Shown here in pieces: positions 17,263 to 26,274 of a DNA stretch of 64,000 nucleotides (positions are counted from its first letter, which is position 1; each line of letters starts with the position of its first letter). The DNA is from Pedobacter segetis. Lineage in GTDB: Bacteria > Bacteroidota > Bacteroidia > Sphingobacteriales > Sphingobacteriaceae. The position numbers and the translations under genes are program-made. The stretch is from the NCBI RefSeq assembly GCF_016623585.1, contig NZ_JAEHFY010000019.1, positions 1 to 64,000 on the forward strand, given 5' to 3'. Under the pieces are notes generated by a model. That model was given only the letters and a program-made list of their open reading frames with translations. It searched no databases and was not told the origin of the DNA.

Positions 17263-18822
17263 ATGAAAAAGATATTAATGATATGCTTTGTTGCGGTTTT
17301 ATCTAGCTGCACAAAGGACTTTTTAGATAGATCCCCTTTGGATGCCATAGGAACAGCTAATTTTTGGAAAAATAGCCAAGATGCTTATTTGGGCTTAAAT
17401 GGGGTTTATGATGTTTTGCAGGATCCGGCCGTATATGGAGGAAGTTTAAATAATGGTGCGGCGGGTTTGCCAATGTATGATTGCTTTGGCGATAACCTTT
17501 ATAACAATTATAAGTTTGAAGGGCCGGGTTTGTTTATGGAAGGCACTATTGATCCTTCTCATTATTTTTTCTCAGGCCTTTGGAATTCATGTTATAAAGG
17601 GATTTTTAGGGCAAACAGCGTTTTGGAAAATATCCCAAACATACCCGCAGGCAACATAAGCGATGCGGAAAGGGCCCAATTATCTGCCCAAGCCTTATTT
17701 TTAAGAGCTTTATTTTATATGAATCTTGCCGTTTATTATCAAGATGCTCCATTAATCTTAAAAACACAAGCTGTATCAGAAGGGTACGTAGCAAAAAACA
17801 CCTATCAAGAAATTTCAGATCAGGTTATCAAAGACTTAACAACGGCTGCAAATGCCCTGCCTATGTCGTATCCATCTTCACAGTATGGCTACGCTACAAA
17901 AGGGGCTGCTTTAGGTATTTTGGCAAGGTTTCAACTTTATAATAAAAATTATCAGGCGGTTTTAGACGCAACAAACGCATTGATGTCTTTAGGCTATGGT
18001 TTAAACCCAAGCTATTCTCAACTTTTTACAGAGCAAGGCGAAAACTCTAACGAAATTATATTTTCGGTAAGGTTTAATGAAGATGTAAGTAAAAATAGAG
18101 AGAATTTTTCATCTACTTATGCGGGTATTCCAAGGGTAGATGAACAGCCGATGCCCAATATGGTAAAAGATTATTATTGTACAGATGGTAAGCCAATCAC
18201 TACTTCGCCATTGTACAACCCGGGTACCCCAACTAATAATACCCCTCAAAAAAACAACCGAGACCCAAGGTTGCTTGCATCTGTATATTTTAAAGGTGAT
18301 ATTTTTATAACAGATATAAATAAGGCATTTTCTGGCAATACCGCTACCACATACGGTTTAAAAAAATATATAAGAAACAAAAATTACCCAGATGGTACGG
18401 GCGTTTTTGCCGGTGGTGGGCAAGACTTTATTGTTATACGCTATGCTGATGTTTTACTGATGAGGGCTGAAGCCTTACTTGGATCGGGAACAACAGCTGG
18501 TGTTTCTGCTTTGGTAAACCAAGTAAGGGCAAGGGTAAATATGCCAAGTGTTGAAAGCGTGGAAGGAAGCAACCTTAGTCTTGGTACATTACAAGCTATT
18601 GTACGTCATGAACGTAGAGTTGAATTGGCTTTTGAAGGCTTAAGGTATTTTGATCTGAAACGTTGGGGCACGGTACAAAGTGCCGCTCAAACGGCAGCGG
18701 CAGATAACGTAACCGGTTACTCACCAACTTATAGGGCAGGAGGAAAATCAGAAATTTTTGCAATTCCTTTAAAAGAGTTAGATGCTAACGAAAACCTAAA
18801 ACAAAACCCAGTTTGGCAATAA
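17263..18822 (+). CDS. susD: SusD-like surface glycan-binding lipoprotein
   Basis: Lid and ligand-binding partner of the SusC transporter, 519 residues. It has a lipoprotein signal with Cys16 (VAVLSSC). The N-terminal SusD-like helical region opens with DFLDRSPL and NFWKNSQDAYL. Tetratricopeptide-like helices (LRALFYMNLAVYY) follow. The C-terminal RagB/SusD block has VRHERRVELAFEGLRYFDLKRWG and ends with IPLKELDANENLKQNPVW. Both length and layout are normal. It should form a surface complex with SusC. A hairpin 11 bases downstream may partly uncouple it from the esterase gene at 18990. Confidence 0.97.
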   Translation: MKKILMICFVAVLSSCTKDFLDRSPLDAIGTANFWKNSQDAYLGLNGVYDVLQDPAVYGGSLNNGAAGLPMYDCFGDNLYNNYKFEGPGLFMEGTIDPSHYFFSGLWNSCYKGIFRANSVLENIPNIPAGNISDAERAQLSAQALFLRALFYMNLAVYYQDAPLILKTQAVSEGYVAKNTYQEISDQVIKDLTTAANALPMSYPSSQYGYATKGAALGILARFQLYNKNYQAVLDATNALMSLGYGLNPSYSQLFTEQGENSNEIIFSVRFNEDVSKNRENFSSTYAGIPRVDEQPMPNMVKDYYCTDGKPITTSPLYNPGTPTNNTPQKNNRDPRLLASVYFKGDIFITDINKAFSGNTATTYGLKKYIRNKNYPDGTGVFAGGGQDFIVIRYADVLLMRAEALLGSGTTAGVSALVNQVRARVNMPSVESVEGSNLSLGTLQAIVRHERRVELAFEGLRYFDLKRWGTVQSAAQTAAADNVTGYSPTYRAGGKSEIFAIPLKELDANENLKQNPVWQ

Positions 18823-18832
18823 GACTTTGTTA

Positions 18833-18875
18833 TTAGACGATGGTAGGTACATTAATACCTTCCATCGTCTAATTT
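18833..18875 (+). terminator. Hairpin after susD, possible attenuating terminator
   Basis: TTAGACGATGG (18833-18843) pairs perfectly with CCATCGTCTAA (18862-18872), with an inner AGGTA/TACCT extension. Only a short T run follows, so it may be a weak terminator or an RNA-stabilising hairpin that raises susCD levels relative to the downstream genes. Confidence 0.55.
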
Positions 18876-18989
18876 CATCTATTACGGCATAATTAAATTT
18901 CATTTTTTTTAAAATAGTATTGATGGTTTTTAAAATAAATTGATAATACTCAAACCTATCTCCCGATAGGCAGAAAACAGCTATAAAAT

Positions 18990-19643
18990 ATGCGAAATAA
19001 AATCTTGATTTTTTTTACGGGTATGTTTTTACTACTTGTATCGTTTATTAACCCAAAACCTAAAATCTTGATCATTGGCGATTCTATCTCCATAGGATAT
19101 ACGCCATTTGTTAAAAGCAACTTAAAAGATGAAGCTGAAGTAATTCATTGTAAAGGAAACGCAAAGTTTACAGACAATGGCATAGCTCATTTAGATGAAT
19201 GGCTTGGAACAGAAAAGTGGGATATTATCCAGTTTAATTGGGGGCTATGGGACATTTGCTATCGTGATCCCAACAAACCTGCCGAATATACCAATAGAGA
19301 CAAAATTAAAGGCAAAATTACCACTGATAAGAAAACTTACGAAGCCAACTTGCAAACCATGGTTAATCGCCTAAAGCAAACTGATGCAAAATTGATCTTT
19401 GTAACTACAACTTACGTTCCTGATCAAGAAATTGGAAGGTACAATAAAGATGTGATGGCTTATAACGCCATCGCCAAACAAGTAATGAAACGTAATAATA
19501 TTGTTGTTAATGATTTGTACGCAGTTTCAAAACAAATTCATGATGAATACGGGCTGAACGATACCAATGTACATTATAAAAAAGAAGGCTACCTAAAGCT
19601 TGCAGTTACAATAACCGAAGGATTAACAAAGCTATTGAAATGA
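18990..19643 (+). CDS. SGNH/GDSL-type hydrolase, probable carbohydrate esterase
   Basis: Exported 217-residue hydrolase. A hydrophobic signal segment covers about residues 5-22. The block I motif IIGDSIS places the nucleophile at Ser32. A Gly/Asn block (NWGLWD) is near residue 86, and the C-terminal Asp...His pair is in DTNVHYKKEGY. Such enzymes in PULs usually remove acetyl or other acyl groups from glycans. The gene overlaps the beta-helix gene by 4 bases (ATGA at 19640), so the two are translationally coupled and may act on the same chain. The substrate is unknown. Confidence 0.8.
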   Translation: MRNKILIFFTGMFLLLVSFINPKPKILIIGDSISIGYTPFVKSNLKDEAEVIHCKGNAKFTDNGIAHLDEWLGTEKWDIIQFNWGLWDICYRDPNKPAEYTNRDKIKGKITTDKKTYEANLQTMVNRLKQTDAKLIFVTTTYVPDQEIGRYNKDVMAYNAIAKQVMKRNNIVVNDLYAVSKQIHDEYGLNDTNVHYKKEGYLKLAVTITEGLTKLLK

Positions 19644-21328
19644 TGATTTGTTTGCGCAATTATTGCTATGTCGTTATTTTTTTATCGGCTTTTTTTAATT
19701 GTAACAGTGCGATTTGTGGTTTAAGATCAAATTCAAATAGCGTAAAAAGTCTTGAGGCAACAACCTATTATATTCATCCTGTATTGGGTAATGATGCTAA
19801 TAAAGGAACATCAAAAGCACTTGCATTTAAAACATTGGCTCAAGTTCAAAAACTCAAACTTAAGCCTGGCGATAAAATCCTTTTAGCAAACGGAGAGATT
19901 TACGTGGGTTGCTTTAACATCATCAACCAACAAGGGAACAAATTAAAACCTATTAAAATCACATCCATTAAATGGGATGATGACGATAACGCACAACCTG
20001 CGATCATAGATTTTAAGGGTTTAGAGCAGGGTGTTCTTATCCAAGGATGTAGCTTTTTGGAGGTCTCTAACTTACAGTTGACAGCAAATGGTTACCAAGC
20101 TCTAGATAATTCACAAAAAATGAGGTGTGGAGTTTTAATCAACAATCTTAAACAATCTTTAATGACGGGCATCTGTTTAAACCAGTTAATTATTAAAGAT
20201 GTCTATTTTGAAAACAGAGGCTATAAAAGAGGGGCAGAAGAAGTGAAAAGCGCCAACGGTACACAAAAATATGGATGGGGAATTAAAGTGGTTAACGAAA
20301 GTAAAAGCCTACTGAAAAACTTGACAATTAATAATTGCACCATATCAGATGTTAGCCATACGGGCATTAAACTTACCGGGAAAGCGCAAAACATCAGAAA
20401 TGTATCTATTGAAAACAACCGGGTAAAAAATACCGGCGGTCCCGGTATTCAGATGTCTGGAGTGAGAGAGGTTTATGTTGCCAATAATTTAGTTGATCAT
20501 TCTGGAAGTACTAGCGATAGCCGTAAATGGGGCAGGGGAAGTGGTTTGTGGACATGGGGTTCTTCAAATATTTTGATTGAAAAAAACCAATTTTTAAATG
20601 CCAACGGCCCTGGGGATTCTGCTGGGGCACATATTGATTTCAATTGCGACAATGTTGTAATCCAATACAATTTTAGCCGTAACAATGCCGGTGGTTTTTG
20701 TGAAATATTAGGAAACAATTATAACTGCGCTTATCGGTACAATGTTAGCGTTAACGACGGGTATAGGATTAAAGGGAAAAATGGAGCTTTCCAAGAAGGC
20801 AAAACCTTGTGGTTAAGCGGGTTTCAAGGTACAAAAGCAACACGTAAAGGGCCCGTAAACACCTATATCTACAACAATACTGTTTATTGCGACTCAACCA
20901 TTGTTCCCAAGATCGCTTTTGACAATACCAGTTCCGGAATTTTAATAGCAAATAATATCTTTTATACAGAATGCAACTTTAAAGCCGTTTTAGGGGATCA
21001 GTACAAACCTGATACAGAAAACAGCCTGATTACTGAGAATGTAATATTCAGCAATAATTTGTTTGCCAGCAGATCATCATGGCCAACTGAAGCCTCAATT
21101 AAAGACACCAATCCCTTTTATGGCAATCCGGTTTTTTCAGGTATAGAAAAGAAGTACATAAACGCTTTTACACCAAAAAACATTAAAGAAATACAGCATC
21201 AGGGAATCGATATCATAGCATTCCCTTTCAATAGAACTAAATTGAACTACCCCTTAAAAATGGATAAGGATATTTTAGGGAATAAATTGATTGGAAAGCC
21301 AAATCTTGGTGCCATACAACCATTTTAA
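19640..21328 (+). CDS. Right-handed parallel beta-helix protein, putative glycan-active enzyme
   Basis: Exported 562-residue protein with a signal segment (about 5-25). It begins with YYIHPVLGNDANKGTS, a start typical of secreted pectin-lyase-fold proteins. About 110-420 shows repeated beta-helix rungs (ILIEKNQFLN, VVIQYNFSRNNAGG, VSIENNRVKNTGG). The pectin-lyase fold is shared by polysaccharide lyases, GH28, iota-carrageenases (GH82) and alpha-1,3-galactosidases (GH110). I cannot assign a family. Its place between an esterase and a sulfatase makes it a strong candidate for the backbone-cleaving or debranching enzyme of this PUL. Coupled by overlap to the SGNH gene and 17 bases before the sulfatase gene. 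Confidence 0.75.
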   Translation: MMICLRNYCYVVIFLSAFFNCNSAICGLRSNSNSVKSLEATTYYIHPVLGNDANKGTSKALAFKTLAQVQKLKLKPGDKILLANGEIYVGCFNIINQQGNKLKPIKITSIKWDDDDNAQPAIIDFKGLEQGVLIQGCSFLEVSNLQLTANGYQALDNSQKMRCGVLINNLKQSLMTGICLNQLIIKDVYFENRGYKRGAEEVKSANGTQKYGWGIKVVNESKSLLKNLTINNCTISDVSHTGIKLTGKAQNIRNVSIENNRVKNTGGPGIQMSGVREVYVANNLVDHSGSTSDSRKWGRGSGLWTWGSSNILIEKNQFLNANGPGDSAGAHIDFNCDNVVIQYNFSRNNAGGFCEILGNNYNCAYRYNVSVNDGYRIKGKNGAFQEGKTLWLSGFQGTKATRKGPVNTYIYNNTVYCDSTIVPKIAFDNTSSGILIANNIFYTECNFKAVLGDQYKPDTENSLITENVIFSNNLFASRSSWPTEASIKDTNPFYGNPVFSGIEKKYINAFTPKNIKEIQHQGIDIIAFPFNRTKLNYPLKMDKDILGNKLIGKPNLGAIQPF

Positions 21329-21345
21329 ATTTATAGAATTTTAAT

Positions 21346-22911
21346 ATGTCGGTATTTATAAAACTAAAATCAGGTTTGCTATCAGTGCCTATCGCATTAT
21401 TTACCATGTCTTTTATTTTAAATTCATGCAAACAAACCCAACCTGTTCGCAAAAATCCCAATATCATCATCATTTATGCCGATGATTTAGGCTACGGAGA
21501 TTTAAGTTGTTACGGAGCTAAAGCTTTTAGTACCCCAAACATTGATAGTTTAGCAAACCATGGGATAAGATTTACCGATGCGCATTGTTCTGCATCCACC
21601 TGTACGCCATCAAGGTTTGCTTTGCTAACTGGCAGCTATGCTTTTAGAAACAATGCCGCTATTCTGCCGGGAGATGCTCCGCTTATTATCAATCCCAAAA
21701 AAGAAACCATTGCCAGTATGCTTAAAAAGGCTGGATATGCAACCGGTGTAATTGGCAAATGGCATTTGGGTTTGGGTAACGGAAAACCAGATTGGAACAA
21801 TTCTATAAGTCCGGGGCCTTTAGAGATAGGTTTTGATTATAGCTTTTTAATTCCGGCAACGCCAGACAGAGTGCCAACCGTTTTTGTAGAAAATCACCAT
21901 GTTGTTAATCTCGATAAACAGGACCCGATAGCCATAAACTACGATAAAAGGATCGGAAACGACCATATTGGTTTAGAACACCCAGAAATGCTTAAAATGC
22001 AGGCCGATAGCCAACATAGCGGAACCATTGTAGATGGGATAAGCAGAATTGGTTTTATGAAAGGAGGACATAAAGCTTACTGGAAAGATGAAGATTTTAA
22101 TACCGTTTTAAATGAAAAAGCGAAAGCATTCATCAGCGAAAACAAGAAACAACCTTTCTTTTTGTATTATGCACTACCAAATATCCATGTGCCGCGTGTA
22201 GCTAATGCAAAATTTGCGGGGCTATCTGGTTTAGGCCCAAGAGGAGATGAAATTTTAGAGATGGATTGGATGGTTGGAGAGTTAATGGGAACGTTAAAAA
22301 ATTTAGGTATTGAGGATAACACTTTAGTGATTTTTAGCAGTGATAACGGCCCAATACTCGATGATGGCTATGCAGACAAAGCAGTGCAGTTACTAGGGAA
22401 CCATAAACCTGCAGGTATGTATAAAGGGGGCAAATATAGCGCTTATGAAGGCGGAACCCGTGTGCCAACCATTACATTTTGGCCAAACAGAATTAAACCC
22501 GCAGAAAGCGATGCCTTATTTAGCCAAGTTGATTTTTATGCTTCCTTGGCATCATTGGTAGGCAATAAGGAAGATATTGCGCCTGGTACCGCCCCAGATA
22601 GTGAGGATATGTTAAAAGTAATGATAGGCAAATCTAAAACCGGAAGGAAACAATTGGTGGAAGAAGCTTTTACCATGTCTTTAAGATCTGGCGATTGGAA
22701 ATACATTGCCCCTTTTAAAGGCGAAACACCAAGTTGGCTCAAAAACAAAGCGGTACCAACTGGTTTGCAGGCCAGCCCACAACTTTATAATTTATTAGAT
22801 GATCCAACAGAATCACACAATTTGGCAGAACAATATCCAAACAACTTAGAGAAACTTTCTAAATCTTTACGAGATATAATGAAACAAAAAGAAAACCTTG
22901 CTAATAAATAG
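21346..22911 (+). CDS. S1-family sulfatase, lipoprotein-like
   Basis: Third sulfatase, 521 residues. A probable lipoprotein signal ends in FILNSC (Cys near residue 28), which suggests membrane anchoring, unlike the two sulfatases at the left end. Motifs: YADDLGYGD metal site, CTPSR with Cys86 for formylglycine, GKWHLG, and SSDNGP. It is a close paralog of the sulfatase at 2050-3591 (shared ATPDRVP, VENHHV, GISRIG, MLKVMIGKSK/MLNVLLGKSK). It is the last gene of the susCD transcription unit. The two paralogs probably have related but not identical sites or cell locations. Confidence 0.94.
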   Translation: MSVFIKLKSGLLSVPIALFTMSFILNSCKQTQPVRKNPNIIIIYADDLGYGDLSCYGAKAFSTPNIDSLANHGIRFTDAHCSASTCTPSRFALLTGSYAFRNNAAILPGDAPLIINPKKETIASMLKKAGYATGVIGKWHLGLGNGKPDWNNSISPGPLEIGFDYSFLIPATPDRVPTVFVENHHVVNLDKQDPIAINYDKRIGNDHIGLEHPEMLKMQADSQHSGTIVDGISRIGFMKGGHKAYWKDEDFNTVLNEKAKAFISENKKQPFFLYYALPNIHVPRVANAKFAGLSGLGPRGDEILEMDWMVGELMGTLKNLGIEDNTLVIFSSDNGPILDDGYADKAVQLLGNHKPAGMYKGGKYSAYEGGTRVPTITFWPNRIKPAESDALFSQVDFYASLASLVGNKEDIAPGTAPDSEDMLKVMIGKSKTGRKQLVEEAFTMSLRSGDWKYIAPFKGETPSWLKNKAVPTGLQASPQLYNLLDDPTESHNLAEQYPNNLEKLSKSLRDIMKQKENLANK

Positions 22912-22916
22912 CCTTT

Positions 22917-22984
22917 TGAACAGTTTTGCACCCCATCATGAACAGATACGCAATGCTTTTCCGCCCACTAGTTAACTATATTTG
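22917..22984 (+). promoter_or_regulatory. Candidate HTCS-type operator and promoter, far upstream of GH128-like lipoprotein
   Basis: TGAACAG occurs at 22917-22923 and 22939-22945, 22 bp apart. TATATTTG at 22977-22984 is a perfect TAnnTTTG -7 element, 21 bp after the second half-site. The start codon at 23369 is about 385 bases away, with a repeat element in between. The core differs from TKATTA, so the regulator is unclear. Confidence 0.4.
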
Positions 22985-23039
22985 AGTAATTATTAACCTA
23001 AGTTAGATAATAAAAACGCTTTTTTACGGTATCTGCTAG

Positions 23040-23222
23040 GCATTAACGATTGGAACGACATAACCCCCTGTTTTTCGGGCAGGTTTTTTTGATCCTGAGC
23101 ATTGTCACTCTGAGCATTGTCACTCTGAGCGGAGACGAAGAGGGAGACGAAGAGGGGGAATTGAAAGATAAGACAAAAAAGATACAGTGAAAAGCCCGCC
23201 TGTTTAGGCAGGCGTGTTAAAA
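23040..23222. repeat. Dispersed intergenic repeat element, copy 1
   Basis: It begins GCATTAACGATTGGAACG and ends GTGTTAAAA; a second copy with the same ends lies at 26275-26339. The body has a hairpin with a TTTTTC loop near 23065-23085, an inner tandem repeat, and a CGCCTG/CAGGCG hairpin near 23198-23213. It looks like a non-coding mobile repeat family. Its limits are set only by the shared ends. Confidence 0.55.
23095..23154. repeat. Short tandem repeats: 15-mer x2 and 12-mer x2
   Basis: CTGAGCATTGTCACT at 23095-23109 is repeated at 23110-23124. GGAGACGAAGAG at 23131-23142 is repeated at 23143-23154. The joined sequence resembles the CACTCTGAGC...GAAGAGG repeats scattered between genes in many Bacteroidota. 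Confidence 0.75.
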
Positions 23223-23368
23223 ACGCACATATCTAACATTTATAAAAAATAGTTATCTAACCCTCAAGTTATTAACCAGATTATTAAACAATTAAAAATT
23301 GTACCCGATATTTTAAATTCGATTTTAAAAATATCATTACGATTTTAATCATTCTAAATTATACTAAA

Positions 23369-24568
23369 ATGAAATATAAGAGACTCTATTTTATGATATT
23401 TTTATCTGTTGCTATCTCTGTTTCGGCTTGTTCTAAAAAAGACGGTGCGCAACCTTCGGTTTATGTGCCGCCGGTTGAGGTACCTCCAAACCCGAGTGGC
23501 ACAACCGGGATGACAATCTCACAAAGCTTAAACCAAGAAAGCCCAAAAACAGATTTGGATGTTTCGGTTATCTATACAAACTCTACGCAGTCTAGCGCCA
23601 ACTTTAAGCCATTGCCAAACGGGTATAACGATAATATCAAATCTTTTATCTTGCCTAAGGGCTACATGGTCACTTTTGCCGAAAACCAAAACGGTACTGG
23701 CGAATCTATATGTTATGTTGCGGCTGTTAGCGATGTTAAAGCGAATTTGCCGAGCAGATTAGTTGGGAAGGTCTCTTTTGTAAGGTTTTTCCCCATAAAA
23801 TATACCAATAAAAAGGGTTTGTGCAATACCAACGTAAGTGAATCTGCGGCACAAAAGTCTTCTTGGTTTTACAATTGGGGTTTAGGTGCCACCTCTAGTG
23901 AAACAGGCACTTATACCCCAATGACGTTTGGTAAAGGTGCTGCTACAACCGCAAACGCCTTGGCATTTATAACAAGGACAGATGTAGATCATATTCTGTC
24001 TTTTAATGAACCTGATAATAACTCCCAGGCAAACATCCCGATCATAGATACGGCCATTGCCCATTATAAATTGATGTTGCAAACGGGCTTAAGGTTGGTG
24101 TCTCCGGCGGTAGAACAAGATAATTCTACGGCCAGTACAGATTGGTTGCCTATGTTTATGGATGCGGCCAACCAACAAAAATTAAGGGTTGATGTAATTG
24201 CTTTGCATTGGTACGATTGGGGGAATGAAAAAAACGATAAAGCTACAGACCAGCTTACTGCAGATGCGGTATTAACGAGGTTTAAAAACTATGTAGCAAA
24301 GCTTCATGCTGCCTACCCCAATCAAAGTTTATGGTTTACAGAGTATAACTGTAACCCGGCAAGGTCTGAAGCGGTTCATGAACTATTCATGAAAAGTTCT
24401 ACGGCATACCTCAATACAGTTCCTTATGTAGAGCGTTATGCTTATTTCTTTCCAAAATCATTACCGGTATCTTCTGGGTCGCCAAGTTATACCCCAACCC
24501 CACTAGGATCTGTTTGGTATAACATCTCTTCTCCATCGGCATACAGTAGCAATATTATACCTAATTAA
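23369..24568 (+). CDS. GH128-like glycanase lipoprotein with crystallin-like N-terminal domain
   Basis: Surface-type lipoprotein enzyme of 399 residues (lipobox SVSAC near residue 21, then a Pro-rich linker VPPVEVPPNP). A beta/gamma-crystallin-like module (about 60-140, KSFILPKGY, VSFVRFF) precedes a clan GH-A core like GH128 (about 150-395) with FNEPD (Glu214) and FTEY (Glu325) as the likely catalytic pair. It is a paralog of the 7477-9603 enzyme over both modules but lacks the CBM and T9SS domain, so it is anchored by lipid instead of T9SS. It is monocistronic, with an unusually long leader. Endo-beta-1,3-glucanase is the known family activity; the substrate here is not proven. Confidence 0.82.
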   Translation: MKYKRLYFMIFLSVAISVSACSKKDGAQPSVYVPPVEVPPNPSGTTGMTISQSLNQESPKTDLDVSVIYTNSTQSSANFKPLPNGYNDNIKSFILPKGYMVTFAENQNGTGESICYVAAVSDVKANLPSRLVGKVSFVRFFPIKYTNKKGLCNTNVSESAAQKSSWFYNWGLGATSSETGTYTPMTFGKGAATTANALAFITRTDVDHILSFNEPDNNSQANIPIIDTAIAHYKLMLQTGLRLVSPAVEQDNSTASTDWLPMFMDAANQQKLRVDVIALHWYDWGNEKNDKATDQLTADAVLTRFKNYVAKLHAAYPNQSLWFTEYNCNPARSEAVHELFMKSSTAYLNTVPYVERYAYFFPKSLPVSSGSPSYTPTPLGSVWYNISSPSAYSSNIIPN

Positions 24569-24890
24569 AAAAAATCTAAGGGCCTGTTTTTTACTAACGT
24601 AGCTTTGCAGGTTATAGGTTGCTATTATGTTTTTATGTTTTGCCATGTAACGGTTTAACGTACGTAATAGCAACCCATGCTAAATTTAGATCAGCTAACG
24701 CTATTTTTCTTCTCTTTAAAAAAGCCATTTTAATATGGTGTTTCCGCTTAGTTTTTCAAAGAAATTAAGCAACATCTTCTTAAACGGATGTTAAATAATA
24801 ATTATATTTTCATTCCTTTTTTTGGTTAGCCATTATATTTTAAAAGAAAATTTCTGACCTGCAATTACCCTTCAGCCTGTAAATTTTAAT
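24569..24890. other. Convergent intergenic region
   Basis: This 322-base gap lies between the convergent GH128-like gene and the MFS gene. It holds a 14-bp-stem inverted repeat (24617-24675) and two short AT-rich hairpins near 24746-24792. No gene is recognised. Confidence 0.6.
24617..24675. terminator. Large inverted repeat, possible bidirectional terminator
   Basis: GGTTGCTATTA (24617-24627) pairs with TAATAGCAACC (24665-24675), extended by three inner pairs to a 14-bp stem with a 31-base loop. It sits between convergent operons. The missing T tract makes simple intrinsic termination uncertain. Confidence 0.4.
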
Positions 24891-26153
24891 TTAAACACCT
24901 TTATCGATTTCTAACACCTTCCTCTGTTTCATGTAAAATACCAGCACAGCAAAAGCTATGCTTAAAGCGATAGGAATCAACATGGTAACTTTTAATACTT
25001 CAGGTCCAGCACTGTTTTTTGCTAACTCTAATAGGTTATTTAGTTCAATAGTAGATTTTCCTTTTAAGTTTATGTTTACTGGTAAATTTTCCATAATCAA
25101 TCTATCGTAAAACTTACCCATAAAAATGGTGTAAACAGATACCGCAAACATACCAGCACCACCCATTAAATTTAAACCTAAAGCACCTGATTTTGGTATA
25201 TTTTCTGCTACAAAACCCAACATGGTTGGCCAAAAATAACAAACTCCTGATCCAAAAATAAAAGCACCGATAAAAATAGAGTTGCCAGTTAAGGTTGCCA
25301 ATAAATAAAGGCCAATAGCAGCAAGAATCGAAGACATTAATAAAACGCCTTGCGGAGCGAAACGATGAACAACAGGCCCTGCCAAGCCCCTTCCTATTAC
25401 CATTACCCCGGTAGTTAATGTTAAAATCAGGATAGAATTATCGGTTACGTTTTTAAGTAAAACATCAACCCACTGCCCTGTAAACAATTCTGTTATGGCT
25501 GTACCAAACATACAAACAAACATGAAAATAAATAATGGAGAAGCTAAAGATTTGTACATGGTTGCCATTGATATGCCAGAGGCCACTCTTTCTGTAACCG
25601 GAAATTCGAGTTTGGAAAACAAGTATCCATAAATAAAAGTTGGAACTAACATTACACCCATCTGGATTTGCCAGTTTAAGCCTAAATAATTAAACAGCAT
25701 AACTATGAGCGTTCCCATAAATATTCCACCAGGAAACCATAAATGGAAATGATTTAATTTGGTTGTTTTATTATTAGGATAAAGTGTGGATACTAATGGA
25801 TTACAAGCGGCTTCAACTGTTCCGTTAGCAATGCCTATTAAAAGAGTTGAAGTAAATAGCGACCAATAACCTTGTGCAAATACGGTTAAAACAATCCCCA
25901 ATAAATGGAAGATGAAAGCCATAACCAATAACTTTTTCATCCCGATAATGTCTACAACAAAACCACCTATCACTACGGCTAATGGAAAGCCCCAAAATGC
26001 TGTTGCCGTAATGGTACCTAACTCACCAGCATTTAGGTAAAAATCTGTACCAAGTTGACTTAAAATACCTGCCCTTATGCCAAAAGAGAGCGAGGTTACC
26101 AATAGCGCTAAGCAACTAGCAACAAAGAGTTTATTTTTTTCAATAATTTGCAT
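24891..26153 (-). CDS. MFS sugar transporter
   Basis: Cytoplasmic-membrane permease of 420 residues with about 12 hydrophobic helices, ending in a basic tail (MKQRKVLEIDKGV). The layout (GGFVVDIIGMKKLL between helices 2 and 3, an acidic/aromatic FHLWFPGG segment) fits the sugar/oligosaccharide MFS branch near FucP. It is the last gene of the minus-strand operon, 196 bases after the isomerase-like gene, with a repeat element in the gap. The likely job is to take the mono- or disaccharide product into the cytosol for the Gfo/Idh/MocA and isomerase-like enzymes encoded next to it. The substrate is unknown. Confidence 0.85.
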   Translation of the reverse strand: MQIIEKNKLFVASCLALLVTSLSFGIRAGILSQLGTDFYLNAGELGTITATAFWGFPLAVVIGGFVVDIIGMKKLLVMAFIFHLLGIVLTVFAQGYWSLFTSTLLIGIANGTVEAACNPLVSTLYPNNKTTKLNHFHLWFPGGIFMGTLIVMLFNYLGLNWQIQMGVMLVPTFIYGYLFSKLEFPVTERVASGISMATMYKSLASPLFIFMFVCMFGTAITELFTGQWVDVLLKNVTDNSILILTLTTGVMVIGRGLAGPVVHRFAPQGVLLMSSILAAIGLYLLATLTGNSIFIGAFIFGSGVCYFWPTMLGFVAENIPKSGALGLNLMGGAGMFAVSVYTIFMGKFYDRLIMENLPVNINLKGKSTIELNNLLELAKNSAGPEVLKVTMLIPIALSIAFAVLVFYMKQRKVLEIDKGV

Positions 26154-26274
26154 AAATATTTAGGTTTATAATGGTTTTATGATTAGCAGCAAAAAAATAT
26201 TTACTACTTAATAATAGACTGATTTTCTTGTGTTTATATTTTGAATTTTTGGAAATAATATTTTGTTTTTAATT

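Larger units (their letters stand above)
22912..23368. other. Long leader region before the second GH128-like gene
   Basis: This 457-base gap holds an operator-like repeat and promoter (22917-22984), then a repeat element (23040-23222) with an inner tandem repeat (23095-23154), then about 145 bases of AT-rich sequence in which I see no gene. Confidence 0.6.

Noticed and set aside
23095-23154. CRISPR array
   Set aside because: Only two copies of a 15-mer and two of a 12-mer, directly adjacent without spacers, and no cas genes.
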